From Streptomyces sp. WMMB303 (GTDB lineage Bacteria; Actinomycetota; Actinomycetes; Streptomycetales; Streptomycetaceae), in assembly GCF_029351045.1 (NCBI RefSeq), contig NZ_JARKIN010000001.1:248001-312000 (forward strand): DNA of 64,000 nt, in the 5' to 3' direction. The first letter of the stretch is position 1; each line of letters starts with the position of its first letter. The notes below the pieces were generated by a model. The model had not been told where the DNA came from and did not search any database. It worked only from the letters and a program-made list of their open reading frames with translations. Position numbers and translations under genes: made by a program. Shown here in pieces: positions 18,254 to 27,240 of this stretch.

Positions 18254-18574
18254 TCACTCCGTCGGCACGCCCACCGTCACCTCGACCTCGTTCCCCAGGG
18301 CACGGAAGTCTCGGACGAGCCAGGTCCGCTCCGGCAGCCGGGTGCCCGCACGCGTGGTGTGGCCGGAGACGACCAGGACGGCCTCACCGCCCGAGGTGAT
18401 CAGAATCTCGGCGTCGGTGGCGGCCCCGTCGGCGAACCGGAGCACGAGTCCGGTGGCGCGCGGATTCTCGGCATAGGCCGCGGGCCGGCTCAACTCCTGG
18501 ATGCGCACGGACGCGCCGCGGAAGAGGTGCGTGTAGGAGCAGACAGCGGTGTGCGGGGCGGTGTCAGGGGGCAC
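18254..18574 (-). CDS. small protein of unknown function
   Basis: A 106-residue product that I do not recognise. It is soluble, moderately acidic and beta-rich in appearance (TGLVLRFADGAATDAEILIT; EAVLVVSGHTT), without signal peptide or cysteine motif. The GTG start at 18574 has GGAGG five bases upstream, which together with normal codon use argues for a real gene. It is convergent with the SDR gene. Confidence 0.55.
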   Translation of the reverse strand: MPPDTAPHTAVCSYTHLFRGASVRIQELSRPAAYAENPRATGLVLRFADGAATDAEILITSGGEAVLVVSGHTTRAGTRLPERTWLVRDFRALGNEVEVTVGVPTE

Positions 18575-18747
18575 CGGATCCTCCGGCTCGGTCAGGGCGG
18601 GCGGGGCTCGGACGGACGGCTCCGGTCACCACTTTCGCCCACCCGCACCCGGTCCGCCGGTACATCCGGTCCGCACGCGTGGCGCCGCCCCGGATCACCG
18701 CCGCGCCCGGGGGCGGTGCGACAGCCTCCCCGCCGCGGTCGCGGAGG

Positions 18748-19548
18748 TCAGCACTGGACTACCGACTCGCAGGAGGCCGCCGGGACACCGCGGGTCTCGA
18801 TGGTGACGCCCCCCTGTGCGCGGCCGCCCGCGATGGCGGCGGCGCCCAGCACGAAGTGCACCCACATGTTGAACTGGATCTCCTTGGCCACCCGGAGCCG
18901 ACTGTAGAGCAGGTCGGCCCACCAGTCGCCGGCGCGCGACCACGCCTCGACGTGGAAGCGGAGTCCGTTTCCCGGGTCGTCGGCGGTGAACTGGATCTGC
19001 CCGGCCTCCAAGTGCCCGTGCAGCGTGCCGAGCCGGATCGTGACGGGGTCGCGGTGGAGCACGCGGACCGGGCCGTCCCAGGGGCCCGGCATCTGCACTC
19101 GGTACTCGTCGCCGGGGCGCGCCGGCCCTGGGCCGCCGCGCGTCTTGTGGAAGACCGCCACGGTCGAGGGCGCCGGGCGGTTGAGGTCGGCCGCGACCGC
19201 TCCGATCAGCTCCTCGGGGCTCATCCGGGCGCCCTGGATTCGGACGCCGAACCGGCGGTGGAACATCGGCCCGACGCCGTCGCCGAGCCGTTTGGTGAGC
19301 TCGTCGACGCGATCGGGGGGCAGCGGGGGCGGCAGGTCGCCGGAATCCCCCGCCACTTCACTGCGGTGGAGTGCGGTCACCCGCCACATGTACTCCCAGG
19401 ACACCAGCAGAACACCGGCCGGGAAACGCAGCAGGGTGCCGATCCGCCGCCGGGCGGACGGTCTGCCGGGCCGCCTGGCCGGCGGTCGGCCGGAGTCGTG
19501 CCGGGTCCGTGTCCCGATCACCGACCACATCCATCCCTGTAGCGACAT
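18748..19548 (-). CDS. DUF1990-like protein
   Basis: A 266-residue protein whose C-terminal half contains the pattern LGTLHGHLEAGQIQF ... FHVEAWSR, which resembles the core of DUF1990 proteins (aromatic-TL-GH-x-E-x-G, then a strand and an SR motif). A short hydrophobic stretch occurs near residue 45 (LLRFPAGVLLVSWEYMW) and a second near the C-terminus (WVHFVLGAAAIAGG). Start is uncertain: ATG 19548 (AGGTG just before it) or ATG 19530. It is divergent from a small gene and a clear DUF1990 gene, so the locus contains two members of the same family facing away from each other. Function unknown. Confidence 0.6.
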   Translation of the reverse strand: MSLQGWMWSVIGTRTRHDSGRPPARRPGRPSARRRIGTLLRFPAGVLLVSWEYMWRVTALHRSEVAGDSGDLPPPLPPDRVDELTKRLGDGVGPMFHRRFGVRIQGARMSPEELIGAVAADLNRPAPSTVAVFHKTRGGPGPARPGDEYRVQMPGPWDGPVRVLHRDPVTIRLGTLHGHLEAGQIQFTADDPGNGLRFHVEAWSRAGDWWADLLYSRLRVAKEIQFNMWVHFVLGAAAIAGGRAQGGVTIETRGVPAASCESVVQC

Positions 19549-19626
19549 AACACCTATGACACCATGAAAGACACATGAGTGGATATAAATGGCACTCATC
19601 TCCCCCACCCGTATCAGGAGGTCGGC

Positions 19627-19878
19627 GTGCTGTTCGAAAAGCTGATGCACCGGATCGGACTGCGCAGGACACATCTGCAACTGGCGTCGATGGGGTCCGT
19701 AGGGCTCTGCATCGTCTTCTGGATGCGGGCGGCGAGCTTCGACCAGGACGAGCGGGGCAACGCCGAGCGCCGCGCCCTGTTCGTCGGCCTGTGGGCCCCC
19801 ACGCTGTGGGGTATCGGCCAGTCGCTGGAGGACACCCCCGCCGGACACCCCCGGCCGGACGGCCCGCATGCTGCGTGA
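19627..19878 (+). CDS. small membrane-associated protein of unknown function
   Basis: An 83-residue protein starting with GTG at 19627, chosen because AGGAGG lies five bases upstream. It has one hydrophobic segment (LQLASMGSVGLCIVFWM) and a tail WAPTLWGIGQSLEDT. It overlaps the next gene by 11 bases, so the two are probably co-translated. No family recognised. Confidence 0.6.
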   Translation: MLFEKLMHRIGLRRTHLQLASMGSVGLCIVFWMRAASFDQDERGNAERRALFVGLWAPTLWGIGQSLEDTPAGHPRPDGPHAA

Positions 19879-20575
19879 GCGGCGCCTCTACCGTGCACCG
19901 GCGGTCGCCGCGCTGCACTCGCTGGCCGGGCGTTCGGTCAACTACGCCCCGGTGACGGGGAGTCGGGTGCCCACCTGGAACGCGCGCTGGCACGTCGACT
20001 ACCTCCGCCAGCCGCTCGCCCGGGAACCGGCGGGCGCCCCCGTGCGGGGCGGCGCGTGGGAGATCGCCTGCCGCCTGGTGCGCGACTACCAGTTCGCGGA
20101 GCCGGCCATCCTGCGCGCGCTCTACCGGAGTGACGCACCGCTGCTGGGCCGGGACATGCTGCTGGAGGGCAGGTTCGCCGGACTGCGATTCGACATGGGC
20201 GTCCGGGTGACGTCCGTGACCGACGAGACGCACGGCAGCGGCGCGTGGGAGTCACGCGTATGGGGGTGGGCCTACCGGACCCTGGAGGGCCATCTGGAGC
20301 AGGGCGAACTCGCCTACCAGGTCGTCAAGCGGCTGCGGACCGGTGCCGTGGAGTTCCTTATCACCGGCCACTCGCGGCGGGCACCGCTGCCCAACCCGGT
20401 CGTGCGGACCGGCTTCGCGGTCTTCGGACGCTGGACGCAGCACCGCTTCTACCACGCGAGCGCCCGCAGGTTGCAGCGGCTGCTGCGCGCGGAACTCGAG
20501 GGCGCGCCCCCGTTGGCGGCAGCGGCCCTGCCCGGGTACGACAACGTCGTGCTCGCGCCCACTCCGCGCCGCTGA
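19868..20575 (+). CDS. DUF1990-family protein
   Basis: A 235-residue protein with the DUF1990 hallmark WAYRTLEGHLEQGELAYQV followed by FLITGHSRRA and a helical C-terminal stretch (RFYHASARRLQRLLRAEL). It begins inside the upstream 83-residue gene (11-base overlap). DUF1990 folds resemble START/SRPBCC lipid-binding domains, but no activity is known to me. Its divergent neighbour at 18748-19548 looks like a distant paralogue. Convergent with the MMPL exporter. Confidence 0.75.
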   Translation: MLRERRLYRAPAVAALHSLAGRSVNYAPVTGSRVPTWNARWHVDYLRQPLAREPAGAPVRGGAWEIACRLVRDYQFAEPAILRALYRSDAPLLGRDMLLEGRFAGLRFDMGVRVTSVTDETHGSGAWESRVWGWAYRTLEGHLEQGELAYQVVKRLRTGAVEFLITGHSRRAPLPNPVVRTGFAVFGRWTQHRFYHASARRLQRLLRAELEGAPPLAAAALPGYDNVVLAPTPRR

Positions 20576-20619
20576 GCGCCGTCGACGGCCCGCTGTCCGA
20601 GCCGCCGACGGGCGGCGGT

Positions 20620-22707
20620 TCACCTGCGGCTGAGGACACCGGGCCACCAGGAGACCGGGCCGATGTCCCGGACCAGCGCCGGCACCAGGAGGGACCGCAC
20701 CACCAGGGTGTCCAGAAGGACTCCGAAGGCGACGATGAAGGCGACCTGGGCGAGGAAGGCCAGCGGGATGACGGCGAGCGCCGCGAAGGTGGCGGCGAGC
20801 ACCACACCCGCCGAGGTGATGACTCCGCCGGTGGCCGTCAGGCCACGCAGCACACCCTCCCGCACGTCGTGCCGCAGTGACTCCTCGCGGACCCGGGACA
20901 TCAGGAAGATGTTGTAGTCCACGCCCAGGGCCACCAGGAAGACGAAGCCGTAGAGCGGTACCGAGGCGTCCGCTCCGCTGAAACCGAGCAGTTCCCGGAA
21001 GACCAGCGCGGAGACGCCCAGGGTGGCGAAGAAGCTGAGCGCGACGGTCCCCACCAGCAGAAGTGGCATCAGCAGCGAGCGCAGCAGCGCGACCAGAATG
21101 ATCAGAATGATGGCCAGGACGACCGGCACGATCAGCGCGCGGTCGCGTTCGGCCGTCCGCTGGGTGTCGTGCTGTCGGGCCGTGTAGCCGCCGACCAGCG
21201 CGTCGGAGCCCGGGACGGCCCGCACCGCCTCGCGTAGCCGCTCGACCGTACGCTTGGCGGCGTCGCTGTCCGCGGCGTCCTCCAGAGTGACCTGGAGACG
21301 GACCCTGCCGTCCACGACCTGCGGCGCCTCGGCGTCCGGGCGGCCCTTCGCCCCCAACGGCACGGCCGAGGCCACTCCCTCGGTACCGAGCGCCGCCCGC
21401 CGCACCTTCGTGAGGGCCTGCTCGTCGGTGAGCACCGTGGCCGGGTTACCGGAGCCGCCGGGGAAGTGTTCGCTGAGGGTCCGCTGGGCGGCGACGGAGG
21501 GCGCGTCGTTGATGAAGACCTCGTCCAGCGGCACGCCCCGGGCGTTCAGCAGCGGCGCGAAGGCGCTCGCCGCGAGCAGCACCGCAAGCGTGCAGGCCCA
21601 GATCCTCCGGGGCGCCCGGTCCACGGCACGCGCCACCCGCGGCCAGACCCCGCCCCGCGCGGACGACTCCCGCTGCTCCGGCGAGCGCGGCAGCTTTGCC
21701 GGCCAGTAGGCGAAACGGCCGAGGAGTGCCAGTACCGCAGGGAGGAACGTCAGCGCGCTGAGGAGCGCGCAGACGATCCCGATGGAGCCCACCGGCCCCA
21801 GGGCGCGGTTGTTGGTCAGGTCGCTGAGCAGGAGGGCCAGCAGGCCGGCGACGACGGTACCGGCGCTGGCCAGCACCGGTCCGACGGAGCGGCGCAGGGC
21901 GGCCCGGACGGCGGTCTCGCGGTGGTGCCCCGCGCTCAACTCCTCGCGGAACCGCGCGGTCAGCAGCAGCGCGTAGTCCGTCGCCGCGCCGATCACCAGG
22001 ATGGACAGGATCCCCTGCACCTGCCCGTCGACGCGGACCATGTCCTGCCGGGCGAGCACGTAGACGGCCGCGCAGGCCAGTCCGAGAGCGAACACCGCGC
22101 CGAGAATGATCACCAACGGCAGCAGCACGCTGCGGTAGACCAGAACGAGGATCAGCAGCACGGCGGCGAGGGCCACCCCCAGCAGCAGCCCGTCGATTCC
22201 GGCGAACGCGTCCGACAGGTCGGCCTGGGTGGCTGCCGGCCCGGCGAGGTGGACCGTCGTCCCGGGTACCTCTCCGGCGGCCGAGCGGAGCTTCTCCAGT
22301 GCCCCGGGTAGTTCCTCGCCCAGGTCGGGGCGGAGTTGGACGATGCCCCGCAGTGCCGCGCCGTCCCGGGAGGGAATGGCGGGGGTGGGCGGGCCGACCG
22401 CGTCGACGCTGTCGGCGGCCCGGTCCAGCGCGCGTGAAGCGGCCCCGCGCTGCGCGCGGGTGACGGACTGCCCGTCGCCGGACGTCCACACCACGATGGC
22501 GGGCAGGGTCTCCTCCTGGTCGAACGCCTTCTGTTCGTCCAGGACCCTGGTGGATTCGGCGCTGCGCGGCAGGAAGGCGGCCTCGTCGTTGGTGGCGACC
22601 TCGCCGAGCTTCCCGGCGAACGGCCCCAGCGCGCCGCCGACGGCGATCCAGACGACAAGCAGCAGAAGCGGGATCGAGAGTCGGGCGAGACGCGGCGCGG
22701 ACGGCAT
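20620..22707 (-). CDS. MMPL-family (RND) exporter
   Basis: A 695-residue inner-membrane transporter of the MMPL class. It has the expected duplicated plan: a first helix (LSIPLLLLVVWIAV), a large outer loop, a block of helices around GLLLGVALAAVLLILVLVYRS with GAATDYALLLTARF, then a second loop and helix block with GVDYNIFLMSRVREE. The GxxxDY pairs carry the proton-relay aspartates. Start at 22707 follows CCGGAGGATGC. It lies behind a MarR gene in the same direction, and a perfect inverted repeat sits directly upstream, so MarR-controlled export of a hydrophobic compound is likely. Confidence 0.9.
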   Translation of the reverse strand: MPSAPRLARLSIPLLLLVVWIAVGGALGPFAGKLGEVATNDEAAFLPRSAESTRVLDEQKAFDQEETLPAIVVWTSGDGQSVTRAQRGAASRALDRAADSVDAVGPPTPAIPSRDGAALRGIVQLRPDLGEELPGALEKLRSAAGEVPGTTVHLAGPAATQADLSDAFAGIDGLLLGVALAAVLLILVLVYRSVLLPLVIILGAVFALGLACAAVYVLARQDMVRVDGQVQGILSILVIGAATDYALLLTARFREELSAGHHRETAVRAALRRSVGPVLASAGTVVAGLLALLLSDLTNNRALGPVGSIGIVCALLSALTFLPAVLALLGRFAYWPAKLPRSPEQRESSARGGVWPRVARAVDRAPRRIWACTLAVLLAASAFAPLLNARGVPLDEVFINDAPSVAAQRTLSEHFPGGSGNPATVLTDEQALTKVRRAALGTEGVASAVPLGAKGRPDAEAPQVVDGRVRLQVTLEDAADSDAAKRTVERLREAVRAVPGSDALVGGYTARQHDTQRTAERDRALIVPVVLAIILIILVALLRSLLMPLLLVGTVALSFFATLGVSALVFRELLGFSGADASVPLYGFVFLVALGVDYNIFLMSRVREESLRHDVREGVLRGLTATGGVITSAGVVLAATFAALAVIPLAFLAQVAFIVAFGVLLDTLVVRSLLVPALVRDIGPVSWWPGVLSRR

Positions 22708-22738
22708 GCATCCTCCGGGGTGGTCGTGGGGAAACCAG

Positions 22739-22767
22739 TTCAATGATTGGCTATCTTAATCATTGAA
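22739..22767. promoter_or_regulatory. likely MarR operator in front of the MMPL exporter
   Basis: TTCAATGATT (22739-22748) and AATCATTGAA (22758-22767) are perfect inverted repeats with a nine-base spacer, in an unusually AT-rich island between the MarR stop and the exporter start. The long AT-rich arms and location fit a MarR dimer site overlapping the exporter promoter. Confidence 0.7.
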
Positions 22768-22822
22768 TTAAATTGTTCCGCACCTCGCCGTCGGCGCAAC
22801 TGCCCACGCCGCCGCGAAGCCG

Positions 22823-23320
22823 TCAGCTTCCGCCCTCGCGGAGGGCGGAGAGCTCCTGGTTCAGCAGAGCGAGGAAGCGCAGCACCACACGCTGCTCCTC
22901 CTCGTCGAACTGCGAGCGGGCGCGGTCGGTCGCCTGCGCCAGCGGCCGGAAGTACCCGCGCGCGGCCGCCCGCGCGTCGCTCGGGTAGTGCAGGCGCACC
23001 ACCCGCCGGTCGGCCGGATCCCTGGAGCGCCGCACATGTCCGGCCCGCTCCAGCCGGTCCAGGCAGGCCGTCACCGCTCCGGAGGTGAGCCCCAGATGCT
23101 CCCGCAGCAGCCCCGGGGTCAGCGGCTCCTCCGCGTCGAGGATCGCGGCGAGCGCGGCGGCGTCGGTGGCGTGCAGCCCCTGAGCAGCGGCGAACCCGTG
23201 GACCAGCCGGCCGAACTCCCCGTTCATCCTCCGCAGCTCCACGGCGAACTGCTGGAGATCGGTGGGACCGGCCCCGGCGGTGCCGCCACCTGCCTGCCGG
23301 CCCCCGTCTGCACTGGTCAT
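22823..23320 (-). CDS. MarR-family regulator of the MMPL exporter
   Basis: A 165-residue winged-helix regulator; the recognition region is REHLGLTSGAVTACLDRLERAGHV and the wing RRSRDPADRRVVRL, both typical of MarR. It is transcribed toward the MMPL gene, 115 bases upstream of it. TATAGA lies eight bases before the ATG with no Shine-Dalgarno sequence, so its own message may be leaderless. The palindrome downstream at 22739-22767 is its probable target. Confidence 0.88.
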   Translation of the reverse strand: MTSADGGRQAGGGTAGAGPTDLQQFAVELRRMNGEFGRLVHGFAAAQGLHATDAAALAAILDAEEPLTPGLLREHLGLTSGAVTACLDRLERAGHVRRSRDPADRRVVRLHYPSDARAAARGYFRPLAQATDRARSQFDEEEQRVVLRFLALLNQELSALREGGS

Positions 23321-23409
23321 CCGGCCACTCTATAAAAGAACCGGGCCGCACGACCGCCGGCAGCAAGGCCCCGGAACATACGCCGAGCCGCGAAACGGCA
23401 CGCCGATCC

Positions 23410-24693
23410 CTACAGGAACCGGCGAATGGGGAGCACCGCCGCTTCCTTGAGGCGCTCGGCGCCCGGGCGCCGCCGCCAGCGGCCTGCGGTGATGCGCTCC
23501 GCATCGTCCCAGTCCGCGGCGAAGTGGTCGTCCAGCGTCGCCGTGAACCGCTCGTCGATGACGGCCAGCATCACCTCCTCGTCGTGTTCGAGGGAGCGGC
23601 GGTTGAGGTTCGTGGAGCCGGTGAGGGCCACGATGCCGTCGACGGTGACGACCTTGGCGTGCATCATCGTGGGCCGGTACTCGGCGATCCGCACACCGGC
23701 GCCGAGCAGGTCGTCGTAGGCACGCCTGCCGCCCAGCCGGGAGACACGCTTGTCGGTGTGCGGTCCCGGGAGCAGGATCTCGACCCGGACCCCGCGCCGC
23801 GCCGTCCGGCTCATCAGGTCGACGAAGTAGTCGTCCGGCGTGAAGTACGCCGTGCACAGCCGCACCCGCTCGCGAGCCGACTCCAGCACGACGCGCAGCA
23901 GGGTCTGCATGTCCTGCCACCCGAAGCTCGCCGAGCCGCGGACGACCTGGACGAGAGCCGTGCCCGGGGCGTCGTGCTCGACGAACCGGTCGGCCTCGTC
24001 GAAGAGTTCGTCGTGGCATTCGGCCCAGTTCTGCGCGAAGGCGGCCGAGACGCCGTCGACCGCGGGGCCGCGCACCTCGACATGGGTGTCGCGCCACTCC
24101 CCCGGATGCCGCGCGTCCCCGCACCATTCCTGAGCGATGCCGACGCCGCCGGTGAAGGCGGTGCGCTCGTCCACCACGAGGGCCTTGCGGTGGCAGCGGT
24201 GGTTCTGCTTGAAGGGCGAGACCCACATCGGCTTGCGGAACCACTGCACGGCGACGCCCGCCCGTTCCATGTCCGCCAGCAGGGACTTCTCGATGGGTCG
24301 GCTGCCGAATCCGTCCAGGAGCAGTCGCACCCGCACGCCGCTCCGCGCCCGCTCGCTCAGCGCGTGGGCGAATTCGTGGGCGATCTCTCCCTGCCAGTAC
24401 ACGAACGTCATCATGTCGATGGTGTGCCGGGCTTCCCGGATCGCCCGCAGCATGGCGGGGAAGATCTCGTCACCGTTGCGGAGGACCCGCAGTGCGTTGC
24501 CCTCGGTGGCGGCGATGCCGATCAACCGCTCCAGGCGTCGGCGTATGTACTGTTCGCGCTCGCGTACCGACTCCGCCGGCCGGCCCTCGGCGCCGTCGGC
24601 GGCCGGGCCGGGGGCCGGCCGCTCGGCAGCGGGTGCGGCGACGGCCTGCGCGGTCGGGGCACCTCCCGGCGCTGCCGGGTCCTGCGCCGTCAC
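23410..24693 (-). CDS. phospholipase D / cardiolipin-synthase-like protein
   Basis: A 427-residue PLD-superfamily enzyme with both HKD motifs: HRKALVVD (about residue 170) and HAKVVTVD (about residue 345), the latter followed by ALTGSTNLNRRS. These catalyse phosphatidyl transfer through a histidine intermediate. No membrane helices are seen, unlike classic cardiolipin synthases, and the first ~60 residues are Ala/Pro-rich. The GTG at 24693 overlaps the TGA of a short upstream frame (GTGA), which supports this start; the open frame extends further to 24936 without a better one. Confidence 0.82.
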   Translation of the reverse strand: MTAQDPAAPGGAPTAQAVAAPAAERPAPGPAADGAEGRPAESVREREQYIRRRLERLIGIAATEGNALRVLRNGDEIFPAMLRAIREARHTIDMMTFVYWQGEIAHEFAHALSERARSGVRVRLLLDGFGSRPIEKSLLADMERAGVAVQWFRKPMWVSPFKQNHRCHRKALVVDERTAFTGGVGIAQEWCGDARHPGEWRDTHVEVRGPAVDGVSAAFAQNWAECHDELFDEADRFVEHDAPGTALVQVVRGSASFGWQDMQTLLRVVLESARERVRLCTAYFTPDDYFVDLMSRTARRGVRVEILLPGPHTDKRVSRLGGRRAYDDLLGAGVRIAEYRPTMMHAKVVTVDGIVALTGSTNLNRRSLEHDEEVMLAVIDERFTATLDDHFAADWDDAERITAGRWRRRPGAERLKEAAVLPIRRFL

Positions 24694-24857
24694 CGTCTCA
24701 CCGATCCGGACAGCGGATGGCCGGGGCGCCGGGCCGCGGCACCGACCGGGCGTGCACGGCTCCCCGTTGCGGAGTGTGCCGCCTTGCGGGGAGCGGTGCA
24801 CCCGGGTGCGACGAGCGGCGCCGGAGGACCGGGCGCGGTCAGGGCTGTCTTGGGCAC
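24690..24857 (-). CDS. short open frame coupled to the phospholipase D gene
   Basis: A 55-codon frame starting with GTG at 24857 (AAAGGA seven bases upstream) and ending in a TGA that overlaps the PLD start. The product is Pro/Ala/Arg-rich and not recognised. It may be a leader peptide for coupled translation or only a chance frame; the 290 bases upstream of it up to 25147 hold nothing I can identify. Confidence 0.3.
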   Translation of the reverse strand: MPKTALTAPGPPAPLVAPGCTAPRKAAHSATGSRARPVGAAARRPGHPLSGSVRR

Positions 24858-25147
24858 GGGGGGGTCCTTTCGCTGGGGAGCGGTGGGAGCGGAACCGGCC
24901 GCCGGGGGACGGCCGACGGGTCCGGCTCGCCGACAAGAGGGGAGACGGTGTGACGGTCAGCCGGCCGCGAGCAGTACTGCCGCGCGCAGCGGCACGAGGG
25001 AGGAGGCCGGACCAGCGGGCGAGCCGACCGGGTCGGCAGCCGGACAGGCCGGACGGCCGGGCCGGAGAGGCCGGGTGGCGGTGACCGGGGACGCCTCTCC
25101 CCCACCCCGGTGTGCGGGCATGCGGCGTCCGCCGGTCCGGGGCGCGC

Positions 25148-25477
25148 TCACACCGCGGCGGCGGGCCGGGGCGCTCGCTGCGACGCCTCCGGAACAGCGA
25201 CGACCGTCACGGCGAACTCCGGCGGTTCGGGGTGGTCCGCGGGGGCGTCCTGCGCGTACAGCAAAGAGTCGTCGCCGACGCGGGCGCCGGGCAGCCGGTG
25301 CCGGGCTGCTACGAGAGCGGTGTCGATGTCCCCGGTTCCGGTCGAGACGCACAGCGTGTAGGCGATGTCGTTCATACGCTGCCGCACCTCGGGGGACCCG
25401 TCCTCGGCCCGCAGGACACTCAGAGCCGCGTACTGCTCGACGAGATCGCGGAGAACGGCGGGGTGGGCGAGCAGCAT
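25148..25477 (-). CDS. DUF5133 protein
   Basis: A 109-residue protein with the DUF5133 beginning MLLAHPAVLRDLVEQYAAL and the conserved stretch AYTLCVSTGTGDIDTALVAAR. The family is common in Streptomyces and of unknown function. Start is ambiguous: 25477 gives the conserved N-terminus, but the frame stays open to an ATG at 25726 preceded by GGGAGGAG, a much stronger ribosome site, which would add 83 Arg/Pro-rich residues. It follows the sigma-factor gene on the same strand but is separated from it by 250 to 500 bases. Confidence 0.7.
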   Translation of the reverse strand: MLLAHPAVLRDLVEQYAALSVLRAEDGSPEVRQRMNDIAYTLCVSTGTGDIDTALVAARHRLPGARVGDDSLLYAQDAPADHPEPPEFAVTVVAVPEASQRAPRPAAAV

Positions 25478-25977
25478 GGGAAGGTTCCCTTCAGGAGGTG
25501 TGGAGGCGAAGCGGCCCGGGCGAGCGGGCGCGGGGCGGTATGCGGTGGCGGGTGCGGGCCTGCGGCGCGGGGAGCCCCGAACGGCGGGGGCTCGTACGCA
25601 CTCCGACTGCGCCGGGCGGCGGGCGCACCGGGCGGCCTGGTGTCCGGGGGCGGAGACCCCCGGGACGCGCGGCGGCCTTCCGGTGGGCGCGGCGGTGTCG
25701 CCGGGCCGGTACCGATCGGCACTCATGGGCTGCTCCTCCCGCTGTCGTCGACGGTGCACAGCGCGGGGAGAGGCGGCTCGGGAGCACCACGCGGGCCACG
25801 AGTGGGCATCTCCTCCGCGTATGTGCCTGTTCTCCCAAGCACGTGACCGCACTTCTCACCGGCTTCGGCGGCGGTAAACCTCATGCCTCGCAGGGCTGCG
25901 GGACCGCACCCGCACGGAGGCGGCATCCGGCAGAGAGCATGCTCGGCCGGAGCCGCCGCGTTGCCGTGCCGTGCCGG

Positions 25978-27240
25978 TCAGGCGGTGCCACCATCCGGTG
26001 CGGAGCCCGCTGCCGCGCCCGCGCGCGGCACGGGGGCGTGGGGCCGGGATTCCGCCCAGCGCGTCAGCTCCGACGTGCGGTAGAGGAGTTCGGCGCCCCG
26101 CTTGCCCGCAGCCGCGGGGAACCTCTCGTCGTTGGCGCGCGCCCAGCGCAGCGCCGCCAGCGAAATGCCGGGCAGCAGCCGCTCATGGGCCTGCCGCAGC
26201 CCCAGCAGCCCCTGGTCCTCCGAAGCGGAAGCCGCGTCCGGACGGCCGGCGGCGCCGGAGGAGTGCCCGCCGCTGTCCGCGGGGGCCGCTTCGGGACCCG
26301 ACTCGGTACCCGGCTCGGGGCGCGGAACCGGCTGGGAGGGTGAGCTGCGGGCCGCCGCAAGGGCGCCGGATGGGACGCGAGGCCGGTCGGGCTGCTGCGT
26401 CATGGCGACGCGCAGCCGCGCCAACAGGCGGCTGAGGAGCCGGGAGACGTGCATCTGCGAGACCCCCAGCCGCTCGCCGATCTCGGCCTGGGTGAGTTCG
26501 TCCACGAAGCGGTGGTGCAGCAGGATCCGGTCGCGTTCGCCCAGTTCCGCGATCAGCGGGGCCAGCGTCTGGAAGTCCTCCACCAGTTCGAACGCCGGAT
26601 CGGGTCCCCCGATGCAGTCGGCCAGGGCCCGGCCGCCCTCGGCGCCGCCCGTGACCGCGGCGTCCAGCGAGGTGGTGGTGTATCCGTTGGCGGCCTTCCG
26701 CGCCTCGATGACCTCGCTCTCGGGCAACGACATGAGCGCTGCCAATTCCGCCACAGTCGGCTCCCGGTCGAGCCGGGAGCGCAGTTCCTCGTCGGCGCGG
26801 GCGAGCTGTTCTCTGGCCTCCTGAAGCCGCCGGGGTACGTGCACCGCCCAGGTGGTGTCGCGGAAGAACCGCCGGATCTCCCCCACGATGCACGGGACGG
26901 CGAACGTGGTGAAGGCGACCTCCCGCGAGACCTGGAACCGCTCGATAGCCTTGATCAGCCCGATCGTGCCGACCTGGACGACGTCCTCCAGGTCCTCGGC
27001 CCGGGTGGAGAAACGGGACGCCGCGTAGCGGACCAAGGACAGGTTCATCTCGATGAGGGTGTTGCGGACGTACTGGTACGCGTCCGTGCCCTCCTCCAGT
27101 TCGTCCAGCCGGGCGAGGAACTGCTTGGTCAGCGCCCTGGCGTCCTTGGCCGGAACCCGGGAGGGCGACTCGATCACGGGGAGATCGGTACCCCCGGGAG
27201 AACCCGCGTGCCCGCGTGCCGTCGAATCGGTCACCATCAT
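25978..27240 (-). CDS. SigB/SigF-type sigma factor with an extra C-terminal DNA-binding-like extension
   Basis: An alternative sigma factor of the SigB/F/G group. Region 2 shows ASRFSTRAEDLEDVVQVGTI and FAVPCIVGEIRRFFRD; region 3 and region 4 follow, with the recognition helix in LTQAEIGERLGVSQMHVSR ending near residue 275. Typical members stop near 260-290 residues; this one is 420. The added part has a Pro/Ser/Ala-rich linker and then LAALRWARANDERFPAAAGK ... ELLYRTSELTRWAESR, which resembles excisionase-like winged helices. The start at 27240 has GAGG five bases before it. An RsbW-like kinase gene sits upstream in the same direction. Confidence 0.85.
   Translation of the reverse strand: MMVTDSTARGHAGSPGGTDLPVIESPSRVPAKDARALTKQFLARLDELEEGTDAYQYVRNTLIEMNLSLVRYAASRFSTRAEDLEDVVQVGTIGLIKAIERFQVSREVAFTTFAVPCIVGEIRRFFRDTTWAVHVPRRLQEAREQLARADEELRSRLDREPTVAELAALMSLPESEVIEARKAANGYTTTSLDAAVTGGAEGGRALADCIGGPDPAFELVEDFQTLAPLIAELGERDRILLHHRFVDELTQAEIGERLGVSQMHVSRLLSRLLARLRVAMTQQPDRPRVPSGALAAARSSPSQPVPRPEPGTESGPEAAPADSGGHSSGAAGRPDAASASEDQGLLGLRQAHERLLPGISLAALRWARANDERFPAAAGKRGAELLYRTSELTRWAESRPHAPVPRAGAAAGSAPDGGTA

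Noticed and set aside
15570..18257. Very long open frame of 895 codons on the minus strand opposite hglS-ALDH7-SDR
   Set aside because: It is the antisense shadow of three well-recognised genes; its residues are Arg/Gly/Ala/Val-rich with no domain.
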